Part shown: positions 22,788-34,755 of the stretch, one piece after another
How the letters are laid out: the number at the start of each line of letters is the position of its first letter
How positions within the stretch are numbered: position 1 is the stretch's first letter
Origin: Sipunculus nudus
Lineage: Eukaryota > Annelida > Sipuncula > Golfingiida > Sipunculidae
Direction: 5' to 3'
Assembly: GCA_026874595.1 (NCBI GenBank)
Contig: CM049314.1
Coordinates: 77,204,300 to 77,268,299 of the forward strand
DNA: 64,000 nucleotides
Notes under the pieces: generated by a model
The model's database searches: none
Told to the model about the DNA's origin: nothing
What the model saw: the letters and a program-made list of their open reading frames with translations, nothing else
Made by a program: the position numbers and the translations under genes

Positions 22788-24722
22788 ATATTTATTATCA
22801 GTGCTAAAGGTTCCTTTTGACCTTAAGAGAATCTAGATTTGTTGTATTTGTTGAAATTTTGTGAAGAAAGAAACAAAAGCTTAGCGAGATATCGTCTATG
22901 ATGTAAATGTAAAGATTGTCAGACTTTGAAAATTTCTAGTATATATCTAAACAGTAATGGGTTTATATACTTAGACATTTCTCTCATGTTTATTTCTATT
23001 TCTCTCATCTATTTTGTTTGTGTGCAGAAGTGAAGGCTCCAGACCCTATGATTAATCTGTGACATGATGGTAGAAAGCCAAAAATTGTTAAATGATCCAT
23101 GCAAGCTATTTGTACTTCCACTAGACGCTTGCTATGCCTCTTTTTTAAAACTTACCCTGTAATACACCAAGAGACTATATAAAAGCTTCCGGTTTCGTGA
23201 TTCTGGGGTAATTGAAATCACCTCTAAATACCCAGCTACTGTCACTGGAGCTAGATGGCCAGGCTTTATGTCTGAAAGCTGTATTTTCAATAATAATATA
23301 AACCTGAAAATGGTATGTATAAATAACAGTGAATGAGTATTTTTCATTTCTGATATTTCTTATGTTTATGTTCTTTAATTACCTAGGGTCAGACTATCTT
23401 TATAACTTTTTAACTCCAACTGGCTACAGGTCGAACTTAATTGCTGCAAAAATAATTTATCAACGAAACCCATATTATTGAGATGTCTAAGAGCGGAGAA
23501 CAGCCCCCTTTCGCGACTTATGACCTGCGCCCCTCTATTTTCAAATCCTGGATACGACACTGCAGTGGGACCGCTCTTGGCGTTCTCATAGCAACGATAA
23601 CACTCACATGAGGAGTGACGGCCTGATATGGAAATACGGAGGAATCTTCAGGTCCTAAAAGAGCATTGTGACGCCTTATTATGCAAATACCAGGGATTCT
23701 TTATAGGGCTATACTTTATAGGGCTATAGTGATAAGAGCTGGTACTAAGTTAAGTCTATCGGTTCATGGAATCACGTTTTATATTAAGCATTGTATTAGT
23801 AAACGCAAATACTTTCCCACGAAAGCCCCATGCATCTTATGAAACATACTCATTTCATCTTCGGGTGACGGTTAAATTGTTAACATTGATAGCTTATTGC
23901 TTTTTATGTTTTCCTTTTTAGACTCTGACCCATGAAAACGAACCTTTAACAGAAAACTGGCAAGTTTTTTAGGCAGCTTTACGGAAAGTTCATCGTATGA
24001 CATGGTTTCTGTCCGAATATTGATGATGAGTATATGCTTTAAGTTGTGAATGGATGATATGAGTTACTGATAAAATCTTTTTGTTGGGGATGAAAGTAGG
24101 ACAGGTCAAACTACTAGTATTTATTACTGCCTATCTCTACCACTCCGCGGTCTATTATTTATAGGCTAAAGTCGTTATAGTTAACATGAGTAACATTTAT
24201 CAATAAACTAGACTTGACCCTCCTCCTGCTAATTTACAATTCAATGGAATATCAGTAATGGTTGATTTCAGGGTCATTATCCATCAAGTCCATTGTCTTT
24301 GCTGATGTGAAGGTCGCTCCTTATATTCCGTTGTAGGTGACGAATTGACTTTTTTTCTCGTTATTTTATTTGAATACAGAGCATAGGCTGAGGAGATCAA
24401 TTTATAGCTATAACCGTATAAATTGTGAAATGGTAGAAAAGAAATCAAAATAGTTCTTTCCATCACCATACGATGTAAGTCACAATTTACCTCTTGTAAG
24501 AATATTTTTTACCCAAGCAAAAAAAAAAATAAATAAAAAAAATTAGAAAAATGTTTCAGGCGGATTTGGTGGGGTCGTATTAGCAATTATATACTGTGAC
24601 ACAAAAATTAAAAATATCCGTTTTCTGGTCATATACAATAATATTCCCGTTGACAACTTATTTGCACTGATACAGGCAGAAAAAAAAATCAAACTGTGTT
24701 GAACACTTTTTAAAACAACCAG

Positions 24723-24724
<2 letters not shown>
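22786..24724. other. No recognised gene; possible degenerate transposon end
   Basis: The minus-strand stretch 23560-23375 begins GTATCCAGGATTTGAAAATA, runs into GAGGGGCGC, and so resembles the ends of invertebrate DNA transposon relics. There is no transposase frame. A short tandem CTATAGGG/TTTATAGGGCTATA block occurs near 23700-23728. Nothing else was recognised. Confidence 0.35.
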
Positions 24725-24785
<61 letters not shown>

Positions 24786-25157
24786 GTATTGTACACATAG
24801 CGTGGATTCAATACATCGCGGTGATAGTGCTCTACCGTATGGGAGCGTTTATAAATAATTAAAGTACGTTTAGTTTGACTTCATCAGTTTGTGCGACAGA
24901 TCTGTTTCGTGAGATCTGAGATTTTTCACGTCTTGTGCTAGCATTGGAATTTTATATGGTTGTAATTTTATATTCTATGTTTTGGATTATTTTGAGCCAG
25001 CGGTCTTTAAATTCTTTGGTTTCCCGTACGAAATGTGCCGCTATTGTGCTCCTGAATCCGTATGTTTCTTATTCTTTTACTCAGAGTGAGCCGGCTTGAC
25101 TGCTGCTCTTACGAAACAGATCTGGCGCACAAACTGATGAAGTCAAACTAACATTAC

Positions 25158-25215
<58 letters not shown>
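24725..25215. repeat. Inverted-repeat unit bounded by (TA)n tracts
   Basis: (TA)n at 24725-24780 and 25164-25215 enclose two 54-bp inverted arms at 24857-24910 and 25111-25164 (about 50 of 54 bases complementary) with a 200-bp spacer. The inner parts of the arms read ACGAAACAGATCTG and ACAAACTGATGAAGTC toward the (TA)n tracts. This is a foldback or MITE-like structure. The CTGATGAAG and GAAAC strings recall Penelope-associated hammerhead-like ends. Peptides predicted across it are spurious. Confidence 0.72.
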
Positions 25216-25547
25216 GAACATACATGTCGTCAGCATCTGATTTTGGCTCACACCTTAGCTTTTGTCAGTGCCGTTTTGCGTTTATTCACCATGAAAGAAT
25301 GCTATGGGTTTTCATTAGCCTCATACATCTTTACTTATTTTTCATACTTCAATCATATTTGCAGCAAACTATTAATGAGGCCAGAGGTCATAAAATTTGC
25401 AACGAGCGTATTTTGCACCATTGGGGTGCTCTTGTTAGCATTTTTTACTTTTTTTTTATTGGGCAGAATTTCTAAAAAAGAAATAAAACACACGGTAATT
25501 CAATACAATTAACCCTCTTCTATGAACTTTCGCCTTTGGCTAATATT

Positions 25548-25985
25548 CCAATAAAATCACTGAATTCGTTCCTTTTTCCGGTATTTTATGTTTGAGAGAA
25601 GAGGGGAGAGAAGTTTCACAGTCCTGTATTTGTTTGGTTTTGTATTCAAGGGGGTTCAGAAAAGTAATCCAGACATACTGGACAAGTGAGACGTAAATAA
25701 TCAGATGTCATTCGAGTTAATGGCGAGGTTCTGCTCAGATAAAAGAAGCCATTATATGACCACCGTCACCTATGGTTTATTTCAATAAAATCTGTTAGCA
25801 GCATAACAAGTGGATGGCCTGAAACTTAACATAAAACTTGTCGCTAAGCTTAGCTCTGGGTAGACAGAAAAAAGCACACGCTTTTCTTCATTGATTTAAT
25901 AGAATATTTGCAGCTCTCCACATCTGTCAGCTCTGATACTTCCTAATTTGAACATATTAAGCGGGATCGGGTTGTAATTTAGGGG
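25548..25985 (+). repeat. Dispersed repeat family R2, copy 1
   Basis: Blocks shared in order with 28960-29370 and 43690-43870 include a GTTTGAGAGAAG-type block, a CATTCGAGTTA block, CTTAG[CT]TCTGGG[TA]AGACAG, AAGCACA and GGCTGTAATTTA-like text. No coding capacity was recognised. Confidence 0.5.
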
Positions 25986-26239
25986 AACCAGACAGTGATA
26001 CACCTTTAGTCGTGTAGACATCGCAGGTCGGATAAAATCCATGGGTGGTTTACGAAACAACCACTACTTCTATACGCCGGGTAAGAGAAAAATCGATCAA
26101 TAATGGTAAATTTTATTTTGTTCTTGCTAGTCTCTGTAGCGGGATTATATGTCAACAATAGTATTACTTTGCTTATTTAACCGTTTGCTATTATGATTTT
26201 ATTAACTCAGGAATTTAGTCTGAAACAATTTCTCCTTTT

Positions 26240-26439
26240 CGCATTATTTTTTATCAACAGAAGTTCACAAATAACCCTAAAATTCTTATTTTAATAGGAG
26301 GATGGTTTTAAAACGAATATCCTCAAAAAAGTAGGCTTTGGCGGGTTAAAGGTCATCGGTTTATGAAACGTGTTCGCATTATTTTTTATACACAGAAGTT
26401 CACAGAATAACCTTAAAATTCTTATTAAAATAGGAGGAT
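26240..26439 (+). repeat. Local direct duplication of about 65 bp
   Basis: CGCATTATTTTTTATC, then CAGAAGTTCACA, then AAAATTCTTATT, then TAGGAGGAT occurs at 26240-26303 and again at 26375-26439. The copies are separated by about 70 bp. The second copy directly precedes the tRNA-like sequence. Confidence 0.8.
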
Positions 26440-26444
26440 ATGTT

Positions 26445-26514
26445 GTTCCCAAGTGGTTAAGGCAGCCGCACCGGAAACAGAAGTTCGTGGGTTCGATCCT
26501 CACCGGCAGGGAAC
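26445..26514 (+). repeat. tRNA-like sequence, probably a SINE head or tRNA pseudogene
   Basis: GTTCCC (26445-26450) and GGGAAC (26509-26514) can pair. An A-box-like AAGTGGTTAAGG (26451-26462) and a B-box-like GGTTCGATCCT (26490-26500) lie at tRNA spacing. GTGGG-TTCGATC-CTCAC makes a good T-arm. However, five extra bases separate the T-arm from the acceptor strand and no clean anticodon arm forms, so this is not a functional tRNA. A tRNA-derived SINE or pseudogene fits best. Confidence 0.5.
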
Positions 26515-27776
26515 CTCCTTTTCTGGGTATAAAATTAACATCTATATACAATGAACCAGCATGGATATTCATACATCTATATATATTTGATATATAGATG
26601 TCGGAAGTAGGCCTCCCGGTCCAGTGCCAACGCTTACCGGGTGATGTGTTCAATAATGAAGCAAATTCAAAGCAATAGTTGGGAAAGTAGTGTGTTGGAA
26701 CAAGGGGTTCCGACAATGATAAAGCCTAAATGGATCACACACCCGACGTTGACAATATTTGCTTAATTGTGAGATTTCTGCCTTTGTGTCTTAAATAGAC
26801 ATCTTTACAAACGTTCTATCTCTTGTATTGAAACCCTTGTGGCCTTTTTTCTGAAATATTTTAAATCACAAACTATTTGAGTGATTAAGTTTAAAGTGGA
26901 CACTTCGCCATTATTTTCAGCAATGACAGTGATGACTGTTACTTAAGAGTTTTGGAATGAGAAATTCATTTTTTATTTTGGCATTTTAATGTTTATTTGC
27001 ATTAGCTGCGGTTATTAAAACGAATAACATATGAAAAGCTTAACAATGCAAACGATGACAAAAAAACCCCAAAATATATTAGTTGTTTTGCTAATTTATT
27101 ACTTTTCTAGAGCTTCGCCTTGGCGGGATTCCTTTAGTAACAAGATTTTCCGTCCATCTGTTTGTTGGTGTGTCTCTCGTGCCTTCTGGCCTTCTTTTAT
27201 GCGGATTTTCTTAAGAATAATTTTACGTGTAAATGTTAATGAAGACTGACGCCTATTCGTGGATGTACGCTAAATTCAGAGCAGCAGGAAGTACAATATG
27301 GCCTCCAATTTACGAAATCGGAATTCCATGTTGCTCATTATCTCAAAATTATAATACTAAAGATAGAAAATTGTTAGAGATGCCCAATTCGATCGATTCA
27401 TCAACAAAATATTGAAGTCATAAAAATAAATACATTATTTTCAGCTAAAGACAATAAATATATGTTAATGGGTTATTCTGATTCTCCTCATTGATCATTT
27501 ATGACCGCTATTTCTCATAATGATCTTTTAATACCTGGAGATAACCCCGTATACCTTGACCAGGATTTTTTTATCAAATATTGAAAATTTCAAAATGTAT
27601 GTTGTTATTAGATTAGAGTTATGGCAATTAATACTGACAAAAAGGCATCACTGAATCCTCGGTGGTCTTTAGACAGAAATGAATATAAGTTGGATCATCA
27701 AAAATAGACATTATCTGACCATAAGAATGGTACTGCAGACAACATATCATTTGGATATGTGTGTCTGAAAAACGAA

Positions 27777-27802
27777 ATATATATATATATATATATATAT
27801 AT
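27777..27802. repeat. (TA)n microsatellite upstream of R1 copy 2
   Basis: TA run 33 bases before the start of the R1 similarity. Confidence 0.9.
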
Positions 27803-27835
27803 TAAGAAGAATCTTGTAAATTAGAATGAATAGGT

Positions 27836-28118
27836 CGGTTGACGTTCGTTTGACGCAGGCTATCCCATGACGTGGCAAAGGTCCTGAGCTGATCGAAAAT
27901 AAATGTGCCCTCGGGGATCAGGGGGCATTATATACGGGATGATAAAAAAGGGAGAGTAAATGTTGAGGTAAAACTCTTTACACAGTGTCACGGAACGCCA
28001 GGATTACAGGTAATTATGTCAGTCGGCAATAAGGAAAAAGGACACTAAGGTGTCGGAAACAAGATCGGATGTCCACTCAAAGCATCAAGTGTCGTCCTGT
28101 CTGTTCTCTATTAACTAG
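27836..28118 (+). repeat. Dispersed repeat family R1, copy 2
   Basis: Contains TGACGTGGCAA, GGGGATCAGGGGGCATTA, AGAGTAAATGTTGAGG, TTTACACAGTGTCAC, AAGGTGTCGGAAACAAGATC and AAGTGTCGTCCTG, in the same order as the other three copies. The best resemblance is to copy 3. Confidence 0.65.
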
Positions 28119-28959
28119 CGGAATACCTATAATTTCGATATGAGACCCGTGAAAGTCGGATTTTCGTGTGTCTGTTAGGATTTGATGTGGAAGTCCGGTT
28201 GCGACATGAAGCCCTCCGACACAGCTTCAATGCCTAAAGCTATCTGCAGAGAGAAGGTTTTGGCTAGAGAACGTATATCGGTAAAGTGTGAACGGAAATA
28301 GCATTTTTTGGGGGATCAAGTCGAGATAGTAAAATTATAATAGAATCCTTAACCCAAATGAAAATCAATTCCTAACATATATCGGACGGAGTTGCACGTG
28401 GTCATATTGACAAAGTGATATTATTTGCGAAAATCATAAAACATCCCCGTTTCTAGATCGAAAGCATGGCAAATCATGTGTTAAAATATTCGTAGCCTCA
28501 GCTTTTTGCCCCGAGGCAGACCTAAGCAAACTTTGATAATCTCCTTTTAAAACAACCCGCCGTATATGATAAATGGGTCACACAACCTCTGGATTAGATC
28601 CGACATGTGATCTTGGGCGGACAGCTGATATATGGTGGACATCTGAGCCATTTCCGTGTCGATTTGCATCAATTAAATCAGCCACTGTAAAGTGGTTTGC
28701 CTTGACATTCTCCCGACTCTACCTAATGCTTGTTTGCAGCTCTCATTGCTTACATTGATAGTGAACGAAGTCATGAAGACAGCACCACTGAAGTAAAGCG
28801 TGACATATCAAGCAAATTATTCTTTTCGATATCGATTCTTTTTTTTTTTATTTTTTTTTTTTATATCTCAGAATAAACCACATTAAATAAACCACTGCGA
28901 ACTATATGTCATATAAACAAATATATCATTTCTCCAGAAAGTTCATCATTCGCTACCTT
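28119..28959. other. No recognised gene
   Basis: Short open frames only; the 28573-28758 frame lacks any recognisable feature. A T-rich run lies at 28840-28865. Confidence 0.4.
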
Positions 28960-29370
28960 TTAGATAAAATTAGTGATTCCCTGTTCTCTCCTGTATTGTA
29001 TGTTAGAGAGAAGGTGAGGTTTGCCTCTGGAACCTTGTTTATTTTAGTGGAATGAGAAGATCACTGAAATTGTGATATATATTTATGTAATAAGACATTC
29101 GAGTTACTAGGGTATAGATTTATATTTTATCAATGCTTTGCGTTGACGACAGAAGCCAAGATATGATCATGATTTCCTATATTATTTTTGTTAGCTTAAA
29201 AACAATTTGTACCTTTGACATTTTATATATATACCTCACCGCCCAAGAAATAGCTTAGTTGTGAGTAGACAGCAAAGCACAGTTTTGCCAACAATGATTC
29301 TCGTGCGTGATTCAATGGAATATCATCAACTTACCTCAGCTGTGAACCCTGTCGCTTTCAAATCTGATTT
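28960..29370 (+). repeat. Dispersed repeat family R2, copy 2
   Basis: Shares TATGTTAGAGAGAAGG-, CATTCGAGTTA- and CTTAGTTGTGAGTAGACAG-type blocks with 25548-25985. It shares AAGCACAGT-TTGCC and TGATTCTCG blocks with 43690-43870. Non-coding. Confidence 0.5.
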
Positions 29371-30335
29371 TTCTCACATTATTGAGACTCTGCGACGCTG
29401 GATTATATATAAGAATTGGTATAGCCTTTCTCTCATTGTTATTCTGATTTTCCTGCATTAACTCCGGTATTTTATATCTCAATTTCTCCTATGCGCACCA
29501 TATGTTTTAATCGACACTTCATAAAATAACCTGCGCCGTTGGATGCTTAAAATCACCCGTCTGTGAGAGTCTTCACCTTTGTATGTTTCGCGTATTAGCT
29601 GAACATCGAAAAGGTCCCTCTTAGACAGCCCTTTTTACTCGAAGATTTTATGCTTTATTAGAAATTTTTATTCAGTTTATGACTATAAACATTTAAACCG
29701 GGCTGTGTGATTGTACCCATTGATTATTATTTTGTATGCCATACTTTTATTTACAAAATTCCACTTTGTTTCATATTAATTTGCAAAATTTTAAAACTTT
29801 GTTTCTACTTATTTCCTTAAAGTTATTCTTAAAGTTATACAAATATTTGACGACCCTAGATTAGATGGATCAGGATGGAATAACACACCAAAAAAGGATA
29901 TATGCAAAACCTTCCATCTAACCCGTCTCAAACCGTCCCTATGGAGAGGACGTCTTACAAGCCAGACTTCATATGCTTTACACCCTTCACCCACGCTTCA
30001 GTAACGCTTCAACTTTTGAGGTGTGCAACAAAGGAATATCCCTATGTGACAATAGTATTAAATACCTCTGTTTAAATGATAACCTTTGAGTTTTAATGGA
30101 TTCTTCCTTGAGTACTGTTATCCTAAAGCTACTTCCAGTTTAACCAAAACCAGCTCAATAATTTTTATTAGCCGTGTAATGTTACAAACATACAATCCAA
30201 CGAACTAAGCAGGGAGAAAGTATAACATCTGGTGGAAATATCAATATTTCAAACTTAGCAGTATTGAACCATACGAATGTTTGTGGAGGGAAGAGGCCAG
30301 GCTTTCATAGATTACCTTTTCATTTTCGGTATGTG
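29371..30335. other. No recognised gene
   Basis: No coding or RNA signature was recognised. The minus-strand frame at 29994-29809 has no identifiable domain. Confidence 0.4.
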
Positions 30336-30620
30336 AACGTGAGATTGAAGACGAGGACTACCTTGACGTGGCAACGGTTCATGACAGATTTAGGATTAAA
30401 GTTCCAGGGGAGATCAGGGGGCATTAAGACAAAGGGTAGAAAGAGTGCAGAGAGGGTAAATGTTTAGGTGAAAACTTTATCACGTGTGCCCTTCCAGGTT
30501 GTTATGTGAGTCGACAGTATCCCCAAGCTACACTGAGGTGTCAGTAGGAAAATTAGTTGTCATATGTTGTCACATTAGATCATATGTTGTCCTGGAGATT
30601 GATCAAGAACTTACCGTTTT
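30336..30620 (+). repeat. Dispersed repeat family R1, copy 3
   Basis: Contains TTGACGTGGCAACGG, GGAGATCAGGGGGCATTA, GAGGGTAAATGTTTAGGTG, TGCCCTTCCAGGTTGTTATG and ACACTGAGGTGTCAG, matching copies 2 and 4. Shares GATC[CA]AGAACTTACCGTT with copy 4. Confidence 0.65.
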
Positions 30621-31027
30621 CAATTTATTACTCTGTTAAAGTATGACCAGCTGAATAAGACAATTAAGGAAATTAATTTGTCGTGCCTGCTATTCTTATT
30701 TAAATAAGTGATGTAGTTTTTGTTTCTTAACATATATATACAAAACATAAATACAACATTCACTTAAATACAAAAGATCCAATGAAATTATTCAAGCGAG
30801 TATTATACACTGATGGAGTTCCCATAATAGAACCGTTTGAATTTCTCTTATAATAGCACAATATTCCCGCTAATTATATTATTTCAAGAGCGTGTACCCG
30901 ATTAGAATTTAATAGATACAGTGTGAGAGTGTCCCCATATTACATTTTAAATATTTTCAATATCACATGCTTTTGAAAATGAGTCGCCGTCAAACAGGCC
31001 GCACAAGGTTTAAGAATAGAATGGAAT

Positions 31028-31056
31028 TAGTTTATTCAGGAAAAGGCCTCAGGCCC
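31028..31056 (-). terminator. LINE 3'-end hairpin and polyadenylation signal
   Basis: On the minus strand GGCCTGAGGCC (31055-31045) can form a short hairpin and is followed by CCTGAATAAAC, giving AATAAA at 31036-31031. Conserved 3' hairpins are typical of LINEs whose RT recognises its own 3' UTR. Confidence 0.55.
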
Positions 31057-31476
31057 AAAGTTCCAAGAAAAAGAAACATTAACATAGTAATACACTATAA
31101 ATATCAAATTGTCATTTTAACAAAACATGAACAAATAATACAATAAAAATATCCAATTATAAATCAGGCTATCAATCTGCCATCAGTGGTTCAAGTTAAC
31201 ACTTAATACATTAATTACCCAATGATTGTTCTCTCCTTCTAAATGAATGATATACAAATGCTGCAACACTAGCTATCTCACACGTTTCATTTAAATTAAA
31301 AAGTTTCTTTAAATTGTGTTCATTTAGTTCTATTAAGTCAGCTCTTAAGTACTTAACCCTCAGATCTACATACATAGGACAAGTGCCTGTCTATGATATT
31401 TGTAAGGAACACATGAAATATACTTCTCTACAGTCAGCATTGATTTAAAAGACCCATAGAAATCCAACTTATTACA

Positions 31477-32239
31477 TTAGGTTATATCTTCTTGCCATTC
31501 TTGCATTGCTATATCCTTTAGTCTCTGTTTGAAATTTGTTATTAAAATGTTGCTATTTCCCTCAGACTGTGCTAACCAAACATAACCAAAGCCTGTTTTA
31601 AACAATATTATTCTTATATAAGTTGCCCAAGTTATCTTTCCCTGTTCATCTAACTTTACCATCAAATTATACAGGTGCCTTGGGTATCTTTTGTCTGCCA
31701 TTTGTAATATCTTTAACCAGTAATTTATGCATTTTATTGAATAAGTTACAAATAGAGGATACCGTCCACAGTCTCCTATTGCCGCTGAATTTGCAGTGTT
31801 TATTCCCACATTTAACACATACTTACAAAATTAAATGTGTACTCTTTCAATTGTTTCTATTTTAGTAAACCCCCATAAGTCGCTTACATAAATCAGAATA
31901 GGTACTACCAAGGTATCAAATAGTTAAAACAAGTGATTCATACCTAAATACTTACATTTTGTGTGGAAAATCATTATAACACATACAGCTTTGTTTGCTT
32001 GCATAACCTGTTGTTTCTGTGTTTTAGTCCATGATAACCTGTTAGAAAAAAAACAATACCGAAATATTTGTAATGTGGTACAACATCAAGCTTTTTTCCT
32101 CCGATATACCATCTTTCTACATTTTTCAGTGTACCACCTTTTCTAAAGACCATGATTTTAGATTTATCAAGACTTATCTTTATTCCATATTTATTAGAGA
32201 AATCTTGTAAATGATCAATTTGCTTTCGAAGTCTACCAA
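31477..32239 (-). pseudogene. LINE ORF2, C-terminal region
   Basis: After RT, a fragment with YGIKISLDKSKIMVFRKGG (about 32200-32140) is followed by stop-ridden sequence. A long frame at 31818-31477 then contains CGRYPLFVTYSIKCINYWLK and a Trp-rich end (WATYIRIILF, YVWLAQSEGN, MQEWQEDI). This tail is characteristic of this LINE group; its biochemical role is not established from the sequence. The terminal codon of ORF2 is at about 31477. Confidence 0.75.
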
Positions 32240-33496
32240 CTGTATCACTAAAATTTACAAAATCATCTGAAAAAATCAGTGTTATAATATTTGGGAGATG
32301 TTTTCTATATAAATTCCCTTACAATCTGAAGTATGCAAAGTATCAAAATATTCATTTATAAACAGGGAGAATAACAGCGGACTAACCATGCAGCCTTGTC
32401 TTGCTCCCATAGAACAGTTAAAGTATTCAGATAACTCATTTCCTGCTAGCACACATGATTTCATTTTCGAGTACATGGATTTAAAAACTTTAAGCATTTT
32501 ACCATTTATACCAGATTTCATAAGTACATACCATAAAAAGTTGTGTTGTACACTGTCAAAAGCTGTTGAGAAGTCAATATATATGCAGTAAAACCTGCCT
32601 CCCCTTTTTGATATTTTTTGTACTAAAGCTCGCAATACAAAGGCATTATCTATGGTACTATATCCCTTCCTGTAGCCTGCTTGAGATTCACTTATTATAT
32701 TTAAATCTTCTTCATAAGTAACTAGCCTGTTGTACAATATTTTCATGAATATTTTTCAAGAACATCCAATAATGAAATACCCCTATATTTTTTGGGGTCT
32801 GTCACTACCCCTTTCTTATGCAATGGATATATAACAGCTTTGCTCCAAGCTTCTGGAAATATACCTGTTTGTAATAACTTATTATATAGAGTTTCAAGTG
32901 GAAGAAGGAAAAAATCTAAGATACATGTAATAAAATCAACTGTTACACCATCAGGATCTGGTGATTTCCCATTTTTCATCTGGTTTACTGCTTGTCTTAT
33001 TTCATTCTGATCTGTATAAGTACCAAGTTCCCCGCAATCAAGGTTCTCATCAAAATGACTTGAACTGAAATCTTGAATTAGTAATCTGAAATCTTCTTGT
33101 ATGTTATTATCATCTTTGTTAAACAGTTCCTGAAAATAATCATACCACCTAGAAGCTTCTATCTGATTTGGTTTTCTGGATGTCTTAAAGTAACGCACAT
33201 ATTTCCACATTTCTTTAATGTTCTTACCATTAAATATACAATTTATCTCAATATCTTGACATTTTTTCTTATTACCATCACATTCATTCTTAAAAGATTG
33301 TCTTTCTCTCCTGTATGCATTTAAATCATGTAACAATCCTGAACGTCTGTATTTATTGAGTGCTATGTCTTTGGATTTTTTTAGCTGTGTGACACTCTTT
33401 ATCCCACCATTTAGGTTGTGTTTTGATATTTTGCTCATGCTTATGTTTTTTTCTTTACTTTTTCAGCTGCAGTCAATATATAATTGATCAGAAAAT
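32240..33496 (-). pseudogene. LINE ORF2, reverse transcriptase domain (broken)
   Basis: Motifs in order: PKWWDKEC linker block (33415-33390, followed by a frameshift in an A-run), QMKNGKSPDPDGVTVDF, VIYPLHKKG, YRGISLL, then after a frameshift near 32745 SESQAGYRKGYSTIDNAF. Next come YIDFSTAFDSVQ (motif A with catalytic Asp) and GARQGCMVSPLLFSLFINE (motif B). After another frameshift near 32300, FSDDFVNFSDTVGRL carries motif C (FSDD, 32262-32273), where the family usually has Ala before the Asp pair. Catalytic Asp residues remain but at least three frameshifts separate them. Confidence 0.88.
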
Positions 33497-34732
33497 TCAA
33501 GGCTTCTTCAACATTATAATTAATACACTGAAAAAAGTATCTAAATGTCTTACTGATATTTCTTGGTTCAAGAGAGTTGTAATTGCATTATAATCATTTG
33601 ACTTCAGTTTATACTTTATCCTTGGTTCTGTCTTAATTATATTTGTTCTAATTTTAACCTCCCTATTTAACTCTAAGGTACATTTAATTGGAAAATGATC
33701 AGAGGCATCAAAATTCAATACAGAGAATGTTTTGATGACATTAAAAAGTTCACTGCTGATAATGATATAGTCAACCACACTTTGTCCTGTACTTGTTACA
33801 CAAGTGTATTCTCCTGATAAATCAGGAGCAGTTCTGCCATTCAAAACATGTATATTAAAACTACAGCACAGATGCTGTAGTGAATAACCAAATTTGTTAA
33901 TTTTGCAATCTTTGGATTCTCTAGAAACATTAAATGTATCATTTGGATAAGCATCCTGTATTCCAACATAATCTAGCTCATCACATTCAATAAAATCATT
34001 CAAGTTTCCAATCCTTGCATTGAAGTCACCCAACAATATGAAACATAACTCATCATAGTGAGATGCAATATCCATCAAAATATTCTCGAGCTTTAATATA
34101 CCATCAGAATCACCAATATCATTGTATAAAGGTGAACTTTCTGGAACCACATAGGTACATAACAATAAAATATCCTTGTGAGAGTTGAAGGGCATCCCAT
34201 CAACAATGAGTGCAATTATATCAGTGTACTTGTGTATATTTTTAATTCTTATATTACAATCTTTTCTTATACAAACCAGGACTCCCCCTCTAGACATATT
34301 ACCTCTTGAAATCCCATAACAGTTAAAGTCTTGAAAATAATCACAGAACTCAGAAGGATATTTTGCCCAGGTTTCTAATATACAAAGTATATCACACTCT
34401 TCCATTAGCTGTATGAATCCAGGTACATGCAATTTAGATTTTAATCCCCTTGCATTCCAAAAAATAATATGAAAATTATTGTTAGTATTTTCAAAAGTGC
34501 TGTTATTGTTAACTGAAGAAAGAGAATTTGGTGTTAGTGGTGAACTAACCTGTTCCTGTGGTGCAAGTGCAGTTTGAATGTTACTAATCAAAACACATGG
34601 TGCTGTTAGTTGACCATCATCAATATGTTGGATGCAAGTACAATCATCTTCTGCAACAGAACAAAATACATGATTAACAAGACTGTTTTCATATTTTTCT
34701 GAGATTAAAGAAAATTGACCCTGGCCACACCC
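33497..34732 (-). pseudogene. LINE ORF2, N-terminal APE endonuclease domain
   Basis: The endonuclease nicks target DNA to prime reverse transcription. In the frame continuing from ORF1, FHIIFWNARGLKSKLHVPGF supplies the Asn motif, ILETWA the catalytic Glu, LLGDFNARIGN the D-x-N motif, and DASDHFPI the terminal SDH motif. All are at proper spacing, so this domain looks intact. The frame breaks near 33575; a neighbouring frame continues as a helical linker (for example FFQCINYNVEEALNFL) toward RT. No ATG opens the domain, because the preceding codons run back to the ORF1 TAG. Confidence 0.88.
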
Positions 34733-34755
34733 CTATTCACGAGATGCTGAATGTG
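34733..34755 (-). promoter_or_regulatory. In-frame UAG between ORF1 and ORF2 (possible readthrough or reinitiation site)
   Basis: The minus strand reads CGTGAATAGGGGTGTGGCC and then AGGGTCAA. After TAG the same frame stays open without interruption into the ORF2 endonuclease. The downstream UAG-GGG...CAG-GGU-CA context loosely resembles the gammaretroviral gag-pol readthrough site. No ATG lies between the stop and the conserved endonuclease start. Confidence 0.45.

Noticed and set aside
26445-26514. Functional tRNA gene
   Set aside because: Five extra bases separate the T-arm from the acceptor strand and there is no clean anticodon arm; described as a tRNA-like SINE or pseudogene instead.
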